Positions 25,023-34,944 of a stretch of 64,000 nt of DNA are shown here, piece by piece (position 1 is the first letter of the stretch; each line of letters opens with the position of its first letter). The translations under genes and the position numbers were made by a program. This DNA is from Orlajensenia stereocauli (lineage in GTDB: Bacteria; Actinomycetota; Actinomycetes; Actinomycetales; Microbacteriaceae): NCBI RefSeq assembly GCF_039548895.1, contig NZ_JBCLVG010000002.1; one strand, given 5' to 3'. The notes beneath the pieces are model-generated. The model saw only the letters and a program-made list of their open reading frames with translations, was not told the DNA's origin and ran no database searches.

Positions 25023-25060
25023 GTTGATACTCCCGTGTGCGCGCGGGCGGCGAGCGACCT

Positions 25061-25549
25061 TCAGCGCAGGATCTCGACCAGCACCACCCATGCCAGCACC
25101 ACGGCGCCGACGATCGCGACGATGCTCGCCGCCGCCACGACGGTCAGCCCCCACTCGAGACCGCAGAGCAGGCTGACGCCTCCGACGGCGTAGGTCGCCA
25201 GGGGAACCACGCCGAGAGTGATCTTGGCGGGTGCGGCGCCGCGAGGGGCACCTCCGTCCTTCAGGATCCAGTGGATCGCTCGAGCTTGGAACGTCGCGGC
25301 GATGAGGGCGCCGACCAGGACGACGGCACCGACAGCCCAGAGCGGAGTGCCGGGAAAGAGGCCGATCAGGCTTGCGATGAGTGCGAGCACGAGGGTGCTG
25401 ATCGCCGCCGCAGCCCGCGTGGGCAGGGTCGCGGCCTTCATGATCTCGGCGATGTTCACCGACATCGCGACGATGATGAGGCCGGCGAGCGCCGCAGTGG
25501 CCCCGGCAAGAGCCACATTGAAGTCCGACCACTGATCGAGCGCGCCCAT
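25061..25549 (-). CDS. Unknown four-helix membrane protein
   Basis: A 162-residue protein with four hydrophobic segments, at about residues 10-33, 45-66, 70-88 and 108-160 (the last stretch may hold two helices). It is not recognised beyond being a small integral membrane protein. The start at 25549 is favoured because TAGTGT lies seven bases before it on the minus strand, the same leaderless arrangement seen elsewhere here; a longer frame to 25675 lacks support. It is divergent from lysC and convergent with recR. Confidence 0.72.
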   Translation of the reverse strand: MGALDQWSDFNVALAGATAALAGLIIVAMSVNIAEIMKAATLPTRAAAAISTLVLALIASLIGLFPGTPLWAVGAVVLVGALIAATFQARAIHWILKDGGAPRGAAPAKITLGVVPLATYAVGGVSLLCGLEWGLTVVAAASIVAIVGAVVLAWVVLVEILR

Positions 25550-25689
25550 GCGCCGCACACTACCGCGCACCGCAGATGGGGCGCCATCACCCTGCCCACG
25601 TTGCCGCGTCCCCACGTCACATAGCGCAGAGGGCATATGCGCGCCGTTTATGATGGGGGTTCCGCCTCGTCCCACCCCAGGAGTTGTTC

Positions 25690-26970
<1,281 letters not shown>

Positions 26971-27023
26971 GGTCCGGATGCAGCGGAGCCGTGGGGCGGC
27001 ATCCGTCGGGCAGCAGCCCACCA

Positions 27024-27041
27024 GGCAGTCGATCGACTGCC
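27024..27041. promoter_or_regulatory. 18-bp perfect palindrome upstream of asd
   Basis: GGCAGTCGATCGACTGCC is fully self-complementary and lies 102 bp before the asd start in the 172-bp lysC-asd gap. It could be an operator for a dimeric regulator or a weak hairpin; there is no T-run. The regulator is unknown. Confidence 0.45.
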
Positions 27042-27142
27042 GTTCCACAGGGCGAAGCCGCCAAAACGGTGAGATCACACCGATCCGAACCCGGTGCGTG
27101 GCCCGCCCCTGTCAGACTTGACGTGAACGAGAGGCAAGAGAC

Positions 27143-28207
27143 GTGAGCAACAGCGTGGGAATCAACATCGGTGTGGTCGGAGCGACCGGACAGGTCGGAG
27201 CGGTCGTGCGCCGCCTGCTCGACGAGCGCGACTTCCCTGTGGCGAGCATCCGCTACTTCGCCTCGGCCCGCTCCGCCGGAACCACGTTGCCATGGCGAGG
27301 TGAGGACATCGTGGTGGAGGACGCCGCGACGGCCGACCCTGCCGGCCTCGACATCGCCATCTTCTCCGCCGGCGCCACGCTGTCCAAGGCGCAGGCCCCG
27401 CGCTTCGCGGCGGCCGGTGTCACCGTCATCGACAATTCGTCGGGCTGGCGCATGGACCCCGATGTCCCGCTCGTCGTCAGCGAGGTGAACCCCGAGGCCA
27501 TCGCCGACGCCCGTAAGGGAATCATCGCGAACCCGAACTGCACCACCATGGCGGCCATGCCCGTGCTGAAGGTGCTGCACGAGGAGGCCGGGCTCGAGCG
27601 ACTCATCGTGAGCACCTACCAGGCTGTCTCCGGATCCGGCCTCGCCGGCGCCGAGGAGCTCGAGGGTCAGGTGCGGGCCGCCCTCGAGGGCGACGTGCTC
27701 GGACTCGTGCACGACGGCCGCGCCGTCGAGCTGCCCGCGCCGAACAAGTACGTGCGTCCCATCGCCTTCGACGTGATCCCGCTCGCCGGCTCCATCGTCG
27801 ACGACGGCGACTTCGAGACGGATGAGGAGAAGAAGCTCCGCAACGAGAGCCGCAAGATCCTCGACCTGCCCGGCCTGCTCGTGAGCGGCACCTGCGTGCG
27901 CGTTCCCGTCTTCACCGGCCACTCGCTCTCGATCAACGCCGAGTTCGCCAACCCGATCTCCGTCGCCCGGGCCGAGGAAATCCTCGCCACGGCTCCAGGC
28001 GTCGTCCTGACCGACGTTCCGACTCCTCTCGAGGCCGCCGGAACGGATCCCAGCTATGTCGGTCGCATCCGTCAGGACGAGGGTGCCCCCGACGGGCGCG
28101 GCCTCGCCCTGTTCATCTCGAACGACAACCTGCGCAAGGGTGCCGCCCTCAACGCGGTGCAGATCGCGGAGCTCGTCGCCGCGAAGCTCGTTCCCGCCGC
28201 CGTCTGA
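27143..28207 (+). CDS. asd: Aspartate-semialdehyde dehydrogenase
   Basis: Reduces aspartyl phosphate to the semialdehyde with NADPH, the second step of the aspartate pathway. The 354-residue protein starts GVVGATGQVGAVVRRLLDER (NADP binding), has FSAGATLSK, IIANPNCTTMAAMPVLK with the catalytic Cys, and VPVFTGHSLSINAEF towards the end. GTG start with GAGGCAAGAG upstream. Its position after lysC is the usual actinobacterial arrangement. An 18-bp palindrome lies upstream. Confidence 0.96.
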   Translation: MSNSVGINIGVVGATGQVGAVVRRLLDERDFPVASIRYFASARSAGTTLPWRGEDIVVEDAATADPAGLDIAIFSAGATLSKAQAPRFAAAGVTVIDNSSGWRMDPDVPLVVSEVNPEAIADARKGIIANPNCTTMAAMPVLKVLHEEAGLERLIVSTYQAVSGSGLAGAEELEGQVRAALEGDVLGLVHDGRAVELPAPNKYVRPIAFDVIPLAGSIVDDGDFETDEEKKLRNESRKILDLPGLLVSGTCVRVPVFTGHSLSINAEFANPISVARAEEILATAPGVVLTDVPTPLEAAGTDPSYVGRIRQDEGAPDGRGLALFISNDNLRKGAALNAVQIAELVAAKLVPAAV

Positions 28208-28244
28208 GCCGCCCGTTCGCCACCCGAAGGTCCCACGTCCACAG

Positions 28245-28997
28245 ATGAACCCCGTCTCGCGATCCGTCGCCGGCGCCGTCGTGCTTCTCCTCGGCATCTT
28301 CCTGCTGGCCGGATGCTCGCCGAGCGCCTCCGGATCCATGATCGACTCGTCGACGAGAGCAGCCGACCCGACCGACGCACCGACCGCCACGTCGACCCCG
28401 ACGCCCGCCCCCGCTCCGACGCCTGCGGTGCAGCGTCCGGTCGTGGCGTTCTACGGCGACTCGATCACGCACGGTGAGGGCGCATCCGTCTCGGGCAATC
28501 GTTGGTCGACTCTCGTGAGCAGAGCCCACGACTGGATCGAGGTGAATCCGAGCATCGGCGGTCTCGGCTTCGTCACGAACCGCACCCGCGACCCGATCGA
28601 CATCGTCGACACCATCGTCGCCGCCAGACCGGACATCGTCATCAGCACGATGGGTCTGAACGACAACTCGGCCATCGCCGCGCCCGGTGCCGCCGCTGCG
28701 GTGCACGCTGCGATCAGGGCTGACTTCCGGCGCTTCGCCACCGAGCTCCCGGATGCGCGCATCATCATCGTCGATCCGTTCTGGTACCGCGACGAGCGAC
28801 CTGCCTCAGTGGCGCAGATCAGTGCGTGGGTGAAAGAGGAGGCCGCCGCCATCGGCGCCGACTACATCCCGGGTGCCTCGCACTGGATGGACGGCCGCCC
28901 CGAGTTGCGTGGGGCAGACGGTCTGCATCCGAACGACGCCGGCTACGCCATGATCGCCGCGAAGATGAACGCGGCTCTGGCCAAGCTCGGTCTGTAG
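28245..28997 (+). CDS. SGNH-hydrolase-fold lipoprotein, paralogue 1
   Basis: A 250-residue predicted surface lipoprotein: signal peptide with lipobox LLAGC (Cys about 24), a Pro/Thr/Ala-rich linker (about 40-65), then an SGNH hydrolase domain. The catalytic set is visible: Ser in VVAFYGDSITHGEG, Asn in TMGLNDN, and Asp/His in DGLHPNDAGYA. Such esterases/acyl-hydrolases may deacylate cell-wall or exopolysaccharide sugars. A paralogue with the same motifs lies at 31947, beyond a kinase and a membrane protein. Start at ATG 28245; upstream bases give only a weak GAAGG. Confidence 0.86.
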   Translation: MNPVSRSVAGAVVLLLGIFLLAGCSPSASGSMIDSSTRAADPTDAPTATSTPTPAPAPTPAVQRPVVAFYGDSITHGEGASVSGNRWSTLVSRAHDWIEVNPSIGGLGFVTNRTRDPIDIVDTIVAARPDIVISTMGLNDNSAIAAPGAAAAVHAAIRADFRRFATELPDARIIIVDPFWYRDERPASVAQISAWVKEEAAAIGADYIPGASHWMDGRPELRGADGLHPNDAGYAMIAAKMNAALAKLGL

Positions 28998-29056
28998 CCC
29001 GACGACCGCAGTGGCGCGAGCAGTCGGAGGTCCGACCACGCGTTAGTGTCGAGACC

Positions 29057-30703
29057 ATGTCCGGTACCGAGCTCCCTGCGGCTCCCGATCGCTCCCTCGA
29101 TCGCGCCGTCACGCTCAGCCAGCTGCTCTTCGGGGTGGTCATCCTCTTCGTCGTGGCGGTGCAGCAGGTCACTTCAGACGACACCGAAAGGCCGGGCGCG
29201 TTCTTCCTCGGTGTCTTCCTTGCGTTCCTCGGATGCGGGCTCGCCGTAGCCGTGCCCTGGCATCTATTCCCGCGCGGCTGGGCCGCGACGCTCCCGGCGC
29301 TCGACATCGTCGCCATCGTCTGCCTGCGGTTCGCCGACCCGTCGCTCGGAGCCGGTCTGCTCTGGATCTTCCCGGTCATCTGGCTGAGCAGTTACTTCGG
29401 CATCATCGGCGCCGTCGGCAGTGTTCTCTCGATCTGCGCGATGATCGTCACCGGGGCATTCCTCACCGGCGACCCCGTCGGCACGCTGACGGTTCCGTCG
29501 GTGGTCATCCTGCCGCTCGTCCTCGCCGCCGTTGCGGCATCGACCGTCACCGCGGCTCGGCGCTCCGCGGCTCGTCGGCAGCTGCTGCGCAGCCAATCGC
29601 GCGTACTGGAGTCGGCGATGGTCCGGGCCCGCCGCCAGGAGAACCTGCTCGCCGACGTGCTCGACGCCGTGGAGTTCGGCGTGGCACGCGTCGGCACCGA
29701 CGGTGAGGTCGCCGTCATGAACAGGAGCCACGGTCGCATCATGGCCGCCGCGGGCGGAGACATCCTCGCTCCGGATGCCGCCGGCAGCGCCCCGTTCTTC
29801 GCTGCGAACGGGCTCACTCCCATCGACGCGCACGACGCCCCTCTCGCCAGGCTGCAGCGCGGCGAGGAGTTCGCCGGGATGATCGTGTGGGTCGGCGCCC
29901 CCGGCCGCGGCATCGCGCTCAGCATCACCGCCCGTCGGCTGCGCAGCGGACCCGGCGCCACGAACGAGGGCATAGTGGTGGTGACGCGCGACGTGACGAC
30001 CGAGCTCGCTGCCGTGCGCGCCCGCGATGACCTGGTGGCATCCGTCTCCCACGAACTGCGCACGCCTCTCACCAGCATCGTCGGATACCTCGACCTCGCC
30101 CGCGACGAGGAGCTCTCAGAGGGAGCCGAGCGCTACCTGCAGGTGGCCGACCGCAACGCCGACCGCATGCTCGGTCTCATCACCGACATCCTCGCGGCTT
30201 CGACGGCAGGCGACGGCCCGGTCGAACTCACCATCGACCGCCGACCCACCGACCTCGCCTCGGTCGTCGCCGCCTCGGTCGAGAGCCTCGCGCCGCGGGC
30301 TCGGGAGAGCCACGTGACGATCGAGGCATCGGGCATCCGTGAGCTGCACGCTGTCGTCGACGCCTTCAGGATCCGGCAGGTGGTCGACAACCTGGTCACC
30401 AACGCCATCAAGTACAACCGAGCGGGCGGCACCGTGACGGTCGAGGCTGCACCGGGGGCCGCTGGCGCCGCCGTCATCACAGTGCGCGACACCGGTACCG
30501 GCATCGCGCCCGAGGAGGTGCCGCGGCTGTTCGAGCGGTTCTTCCGCAGCGAGTCCGTGCGCGGATCGAGCGTGCACGGCAGCGGCCTCGGCCTCGGCAT
30601 CAGTCGCGACATCGTGCGCCGGCACGGGGGCGAGCTCACCATCGAGAGCGCCCTCGGCGTGGGCACCGTCGCCAGAGTGCGAATCCCCTGGGAGAAGACA
30701 TGA
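29057..30703 (+). CDS. Membrane sensor histidine kinase with PAS-like domain
   Basis: A 548-residue hybrid of five or six N-terminal membrane helices (residues about 25-185), a linker coiled coil, a PAS-like segment (about 205-310), HisKA (DDLVASVSHELRTPLTSIVGYL, phospho-acceptor His near residue 332) and HATPase_c (VVDNLVTNAIKYNRAGG, TVRDTGTGIAPEE, SGLGLGISRDIVRRHGG). No response regulator is encoded next to it. The next gene, a degenerate GGDEF membrane protein, overlaps its stop by four bases, so the pair is translated together. TAGTGT seven bases before the ATG suggests a leaderless transcript. Confidence 0.92.
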   Translation: MSGTELPAAPDRSLDRAVTLSQLLFGVVILFVVAVQQVTSDDTERPGAFFLGVFLAFLGCGLAVAVPWHLFPRGWAATLPALDIVAIVCLRFADPSLGAGLLWIFPVIWLSSYFGIIGAVGSVLSICAMIVTGAFLTGDPVGTLTVPSVVILPLVLAAVAASTVTAARRSAARRQLLRSQSRVLESAMVRARRQENLLADVLDAVEFGVARVGTDGEVAVMNRSHGRIMAAAGGDILAPDAAGSAPFFAANGLTPIDAHDAPLARLQRGEEFAGMIVWVGAPGRGIALSITARRLRSGPGATNEGIVVVTRDVTTELAAVRARDDLVASVSHELRTPLTSIVGYLDLARDEELSEGAERYLQVADRNADRMLGLITDILAASTAGDGPVELTIDRRPTDLASVVAASVESLAPRARESHVTIEASGIRELHAVVDAFRIRQVVDNLVTNAIKYNRAGGTVTVEAAPGAAGAAVITVRDTGTGIAPEEVPRLFERFFRSESVRGSSVHGSGLGLGISRDIVRRHGGELTIESALGVGTVARVRIPWEKT

Positions 30704-31887
30704 ACATCGAGTTCGATCTGCAGTCCGTGGTCTTCGTCACGGCTCTGGTGGTGGTCGTCGCCGGAGTCACGTTCATCGCCGACACCCTCGTGCGCCGTGA
30801 CGAGGTTGCGGGGCGCATCTGGGCCCTGGCCTACCTGAGCGGCATGCTCACAGTCGTGAGCTACCTGTTCTGGGCCGCCAACGGCGACGCCTGGTGGGCT
30901 GTCGCCGTCGGCAACGCCGGCTACGTCGCCACAGCCGGATGCATGTGGGTCGGCGCCCGCGCCTACAACAATCGACCGGGATTCATCTGGGTCTTCGTGG
31001 TGCTGATGACGGTGGCGACCGCCATCGCCGTCATCATCGAGGGACCATCAGGTGGCGACTGGGCCGGCGCCGGCATCATGTTCATCTCCATTGCCGCCTT
31101 CGCCGGTGGCGCCGGGGTGGAATCCCTCACAGGCAGCATGGGCGCGAACCCGAACGCTCGTGCCCTCGCCATCGTGCTCCTCCTGCAGAGCGCCTACTAT
31201 TCCGTGCGCACGGTGCTCTTCATCACTGGCGGCCCCGATACCGAGCTGTTCCAGGCGGGCTTTTCAACCATCCCGACGAGCTTCGTCGTCATCACCGTCA
31301 CCATCGTCGGCGCCATCTCCATGTCGGTGCTCCGCGCCGACCGCGCGCGCCTCCGGGGCGTCCGTCGGTCGCGGCGGCCGGACGATGCCAGCGGCCTCGC
31401 CATCGGCGGGCTGGAGGCGCTGGCCGACGGCTGGATGAAGCGCGGATCCCGGTACGGTCGCGGCGTCGCCGTGCTGGCGGTGCGATTCGACACGCTCAGT
31501 GCCGTCGCCACGGCGTTCGGCCGCCACGCAGCCGACGAGATGTGCACGGCCTGGACGGAATCCGTTCGCGCTCACTGTCCGCCATTCGCCGCGGTGTTCG
31601 AAGACGTTCCCGGATCCCTGATCGTCGTCACGTCGATCGATCAGGGAACGGATGCGCGCGCCATCGCCGATCGGATCGTCGACGGCCTGCTCGACCCCGG
31701 CATGGCCGATCTGGGCGGCATCCGGCCGACAGCCACCATCGGAGTGGCGCTGAGCGATCCGACGAACCCGGAGGAAGGCGCACGCACCCTGATCAGCAGG
31801 GCCGAGTCGACGGCCCAGTACGCGATCGCCCTGGGGGAGTCCGTCGTGATCGCGACGGACGAGCGGGCCGAGGCCCCCGCCGGCTGA
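30700..31887 (+). CDS. Seven-helix membrane protein with degenerate GGDEF-like domain
   Basis: A 395-residue protein with about seven membrane helices (residues 8-215) and a cytoplasmic domain (about 240-385) with the outline of a diguanylate cyclase: GVAVLAVRFDTLSAVATAFGRHAADEM, and later TATIGVALSDPTNPEEGARTLISRAESTAQYAI. At the expected active site there is VFEDVPGS instead of a GGDEF loop, so catalysis is unlikely. It may sense nucleotides or simply transmit a signal from the kinase to which it is translationally coupled (ATGA overlap). The assignment to GGDEF rests on the pattern of flanking segments. Confidence 0.7.
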   Translation: MNIEFDLQSVVFVTALVVVVAGVTFIADTLVRRDEVAGRIWALAYLSGMLTVVSYLFWAANGDAWWAVAVGNAGYVATAGCMWVGARAYNNRPGFIWVFVVLMTVATAIAVIIEGPSGGDWAGAGIMFISIAAFAGGAGVESLTGSMGANPNARALAIVLLLQSAYYSVRTVLFITGGPDTELFQAGFSTIPTSFVVITVTIVGAISMSVLRADRARLRGVRRSRRPDDASGLAIGGLEALADGWMKRGSRYGRGVAVLAVRFDTLSAVATAFGRHAADEMCTAWTESVRAHCPPFAAVFEDVPGSLIVVTSIDQGTDARAIADRIVDGLLDPGMADLGGIRPTATIGVALSDPTNPEEGARTLISRAESTAQYAIALGESVVIATDERAEAPAG

Positions 31888-31946
31888 GGGCGGCGATCAC
31901 CGTGGCGAGGCGCAATCCGCACGGCCGGCCGCAGCGAACCCCACGC

Positions 31947-32633
31947 ATGACCCAGCGCCGTTTCCTGCCCTCCGGGATCGCAGCCGTCCTGGCGGCGACG
32001 GTACTCGCACTGACGGGCTGCAGCGTTGCGGAGCCCGTCGGCGGATCGACCGCCTCCGTCGATGTCGATCCGAACGCCCCCGTCGTCGCCTTCTACGGCG
32101 ACTCCTACACGCGCGGCACCGGTGCGTCGTCGACGGAGAAGCGCTGGTCGAGCATCATCAGCGCCGATCGAGGCTGGACCGAGGTCAACCCGTCGACCGA
32201 CGGCCTCGGCTTCGTCAACAACCGCGAGTACCAGAGCGTCGACGAGCTCGACTCCGTGATCGCCGCGGACCCAGACATCGTGATCGTGACGATGGGGTTG
32301 AACGACAACTTCTCGATGCCCGATCGGGCCGACGACATCGAGGCCGCCATCGAGGACGACTTCACCAGATTGTCGGCGGAACTGCCCGATGCGCGCATCG
32401 TGGTGGTCGAGCCCTTCTGGTACACCGACGATCGGCCGGACTCGGTGCAGCAGATCATCGACTGGGTCGAGGCCGGTGCCGATCGCATCGGAGCCGACCA
32501 CATCCCCGACGCCTCGCACTGGATCGAGGGGAATCCCGAGTGGATGGCCCCCGACGGGCTGCATCCGAATGACGCCGGCTACGCGGAGATGGCCGAGAAG
32601 ATGGATTCCGCGCTCGCGGCGATCGGCCTGTGA
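31947..32633 (+). CDS. SGNH-hydrolase-fold lipoprotein, paralogue 2
   Basis: A 228-residue lipoprotein (signal with LTGC lipobox near residue 25) closely related to the product at 28245. Both have FYGDS, EVNPS, GLGFV.NR, TMGLNDN, PFWY and DGLHPNDAGYAEMA-type blocks in the same order. The Pro-rich linker of paralogue 1 is much shorter here. Start at ATG 31947 is tentative: a GTG at 31902 in the same frame has a better ribosome-binding site (GAGGGCGG) and would add 15 basic residues. It follows the GGDEF-like gene by 59 bp and ends before a strong terminator. Confidence 0.85.
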   Translation: MTQRRFLPSGIAAVLAATVLALTGCSVAEPVGGSTASVDVDPNAPVVAFYGDSYTRGTGASSTEKRWSSIISADRGWTEVNPSTDGLGFVNNREYQSVDELDSVIAADPDIVIVTMGLNDNFSMPDRADDIEAAIEDDFTRLSAELPDARIVVVEPFWYTDDRPDSVQQIIDWVEAGADRIGADHIPDASHWIEGNPEWMAPDGLHPNDAGYAEMAEKMDSALAAIGL

Positions 32634-32659
32634 CCGGCTCGGGTCGTGAGAACGCGAGG

Positions 32660-32689
32660 GCGGGGCGCATGCCGCAGCATGCGCCCCGC
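32660..32689. terminator. Bidirectional hairpin between convergent genes
   Basis: GCGGGGCGCATGC and its exact reverse complement form a 13-bp stem with loop CGCA, 26 bp after the SGNH gene and 20 bp before the end of the alkaline phosphatase gene on the other strand. There is no strong T-run on either side, as is common in high-GC actinobacteria. Confidence 0.7.
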
Positions 32690-32708
32690 TCGTGAGTGAC
32701 TCAGGCGA

Positions 32709-34232
32709 TCAGTTGCCGCCCTTGCCGCCCTTCGAGTTCCACCAGTTCTTCGAGCCGTGCCCGTGCTTCACCGGCCACTCGACAGCCAGTGAGCCGTTCA
32801 GACGCAGCGCGTTCGAGATGGTGAAGAAGGTGTCGGTCTGATCGGTCAGGCCGACCACGTTCGCCGCACCGGGACCATAGGCGGCGATGCGCAGCTGCGA
32901 TCCCGTGTGCTGCTGCGAGCCGCCGGCTGCCGCGGTGCCGTAGGAGATTCGCAGCGGCGAACCCTCGACGGTGGTGAGCGTCGAGCCGAGGCCGGGGGTG
33001 GCTCCGTCGACGATCTGGCTGGAGTGCGCGTGGTCGGCGGTGACGATCACCAGCGTGTTGCGGTCGGCCTTGGCGAAGGCCAGAGCAGCCTGCACGGCCT
33101 CGTCGAGGTCCTGGGTCTCACCGATCTGACCGCACGCGTCTGCAGCGTGGTCGCGCTTGTCGATCGAGGCTCCCTCGACCTGAAGGAAGAAGCCCTTCTT
33201 CGCCTTCTTGTCGTTGAGCAGCGAGATCGACTTCTTGGTCAGGTCGCTCAGCGTGAGTCCGGCCCCGAGGTACGCCGGGTTCGGCGTGCAGGTCGTGGCA
33301 GCGCCACCAGAACCGCCGACAGTCGCGGTCGACGCAGCGAACCGGGTCGGGAAGTTGCCGTCGGCGAACAGGCCGAGCACGGGCGAGTCCTGGCTCGCCT
33401 TCTTCACGGCCGCGAGCGATGCCGCGTCCTTCACGACCTGGTAACCGCGGTCTGCAGCCTGCGCGAACAGCGTCTGGCCGTTCCACTCGCCGGCCTTCGC
33501 GGTCTGGTTGAACGTGGCAGCGCCGCCGCCGAGGGTGAGGTCGGGACGGGTGTCGAGCAGTTGCTCCGAGATGGAGCCGGCCCCGCCGGCGACCAGGGCG
33601 TCTGCGCCGCAGGTGGGGCTGTCGGGCCCGTAGCAGCTGCGGGCCGCAACGTGTGCGACCTGCACGGCCGGAGTCGCATCCTGGATCTCAGCGGTCGAGA
33701 CATCGCCCGTGCGCAGGCCCTGCGTCTTGGCGAGCTCGAGCAGGGTCTTCTGGGCCTTGTTGTGGATGTCGACGCTGATGGCGTTGTCGTAGGTCTTGGT
33801 GCCCGTTGCCCACGCCGTGCCCGTCGCGGCCGAGTCGGGCGTGTAGTCGGGCTTGCCGGCCAGGGGGTCTCCGTCCTTGTAGAGGGAGTAGGTCGTGTAC
33901 TGGCCGGTGAGCGGCAGGGCATCGATGCCCGGCAGGCGTCCGCCGGCGCCGTAGAGGTAGTCGCGGGCGATCGTGATCTCGCTGTCGCCCATCCCGTCCC
34001 CGATGAGCAGGATGACGTTACGCGCCTTGGTACCGCTGGCGAGGGCGCCGGCGACGGTGAGGGTCTGGTCCAAGCCGTGGTTGCGGGCGGCGCCACCGGT
34101 CTGGTCGGGAGTGGGCTGCGAGGTCGCCGTGGCGGCGAGGCTCGAACCCACGACGAGGGCTGCGGCGAGGCCGAGGACGCCGACGGCGGCGCCGGCGCGG
34201 CCGATGGCTCGAGAGGTGGGGCGGAAGGGCAT
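32709..34232 (-). CDS. phoA: Secreted alkaline phosphatase (PhoA family)
   Basis: A 507-residue phosphomonoesterase exported by an N-terminal signal (SRAIGRAGAAVGVLGLAAAL). It carries NVILLIGDGMGDSEI (metal-binding Asp), YTPDSAATGTAWATG with the nucleophile Ser, VEGASIDKRDHAA, and VIVTADHAHSSQ with metal-binding Asp/His residues; a basic/Gly tail follows. Start at 34232 is supported by AGGAGAG seven bases upstream. Two GTTCA-type direct repeats 22 bp apart lie about 110-140 bp upstream and could be a PHO box, so induction under phosphate starvation is likely. Confidence 0.94.
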   Translation of the reverse strand: MPFRPTSRAIGRAGAAVGVLGLAAALVVGSSLAATATSQPTPDQTGGAARNHGLDQTLTVAGALASGTKARNVILLIGDGMGDSEITIARDYLYGAGGRLPGIDALPLTGQYTTYSLYKDGDPLAGKPDYTPDSAATGTAWATGTKTYDNAISVDIHNKAQKTLLELAKTQGLRTGDVSTAEIQDATPAVQVAHVAARSCYGPDSPTCGADALVAGGAGSISEQLLDTRPDLTLGGGAATFNQTAKAGEWNGQTLFAQAADRGYQVVKDAASLAAVKKASQDSPVLGLFADGNFPTRFAASTATVGGSGGAATTCTPNPAYLGAGLTLSDLTKKSISLLNDKKAKKGFFLQVEGASIDKRDHAADACGQIGETQDLDEAVQAALAFAKADRNTLVIVTADHAHSSQIVDGATPGLGSTLTTVEGSPLRISYGTAAAGGSQQHTGSQLRIAAYGPGAANVVGLTDQTDTFFTISNALRLNGSLAVEWPVKHGHGSKNWWNSKGGKGGN

Positions 34233-34341
34233 GGTCTCTCCTGGTGATGGTCTGCGTGATGTGGTCTGCGCGGGATGTCCGCCGAGGCGGGCACGATGCC
34301 TGCTCCACAGGCGATACACAGGTCAGCAGCCGCATCCGACA

Positions 34342-34374
34342 TTCGCATGAACGCACGGGGCCATTCGGGTGAAC
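34342..34374 (-). promoter_or_regulatory. Candidate PHO box of the alkaline phosphatase gene
   Basis: Read on the minus strand, GTTCACCCGAA (34374-34364) and GTTCATGCGAA (34352-34342) are direct repeats with a 22-bp offset, two turns of an 11-bp unit. Actinobacterial PhoP boxes are 11-bp GTTCACC-type direct repeats. The middle unit is poorly conserved. Position upstream of phoA supports the reading. Confidence 0.55.
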
Positions 34375-34438
34375 ACCCTCGAATGGGGGACACGCGGCGG
34401 AGTGGCATCCGGGGGTAGGCAGACGGATGCCGCCCCGC

Positions 34439-34444
34439 TAGCGT
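34439..34444 (+). promoter_or_regulatory. -10 box of a leaderless promoter (TAGCGT)
   Basis: TAGCGT, then six bases, then the ATG at 34451. It is the same hexamer and spacing as before the gene at 3855. Confidence 0.55.
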
Positions 34445-34450
34445 CGAGGG

Positions 34451-34897
34451 ATGGCCATTCCGCAGCGCTACTCACTCGTCACGCTCGGCGTCGCCGACGT
34501 CATCGCCGCCACGGCGTTCTACCGTTCGCTCGGCTGGGAGCCGGCGCCGTCCTCCGTGGAGGGCGAGATCACCTTCTTCGCGACGCCCGGGGGAGTGATC
34601 GCGCTCTGGTCGACGGCCGAGCTGGCGAAGGATGCCGGAACCTCGACGATGCACGCCAACGCCCCGGCGTTCCGCGCCGTCACCCTCGCCATCAACGTGG
34701 CCTCCCGGGACGAGGTCGATGACGCGGTCGGCGAGTGGATGGCGCTCGGCGGCTCGGTGTCGAAGGTTCCCACTGAGACCGAGTGGGGCGGATACAGCGG
34801 CTACGTCGCCGACCCCGACGGCAACCTCTGGGAGATCGCGCACAACCCGTTCTGGCCACTCGATGAGCGTGGGCTGCCCGTCCTCGGCGGCGAGTAG
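34451..34897 (+). CDS. VOC-family (glyoxalase-like) protein
   Basis: A 148-residue two-module VOC protein: SLVTLGVADVIAATAFYRSLGW begins module one, and LAINVASRDEVDDAVGEWMALGG with GYVADPDGNLWEIAHNPFW forms module two. The DPDG-N-WE-H-N pattern is typical of the group often labelled glyoxalase superfamily with no known substrate. Probably leaderless (TAGCGT six bases upstream). It lies 47 bp before mqo but has no clear link to it. Confidence 0.88.
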   Translation: MAIPQRYSLVTLGVADVIAATAFYRSLGWEPAPSSVEGEITFFATPGGVIALWSTAELAKDAGTSTMHANAPAFRAVTLAINVASRDEVDDAVGEWMALGGSVSKVPTETEWGGYSGYVADPDGNLWEIAHNPFWPLDERGLPVLGGE

Positions 34898-34944
34898 GCC
34901 GCTGGCGCGAGAGTGCCGGCTCGCGCGCGGATAGACTGGTATCC

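Noticed and set aside
30700..31887. Active diguanylate cyclase
   Set aside because: The GGDEF loop is replaced (VFEDVPGS), so cyclase activity is not supported.
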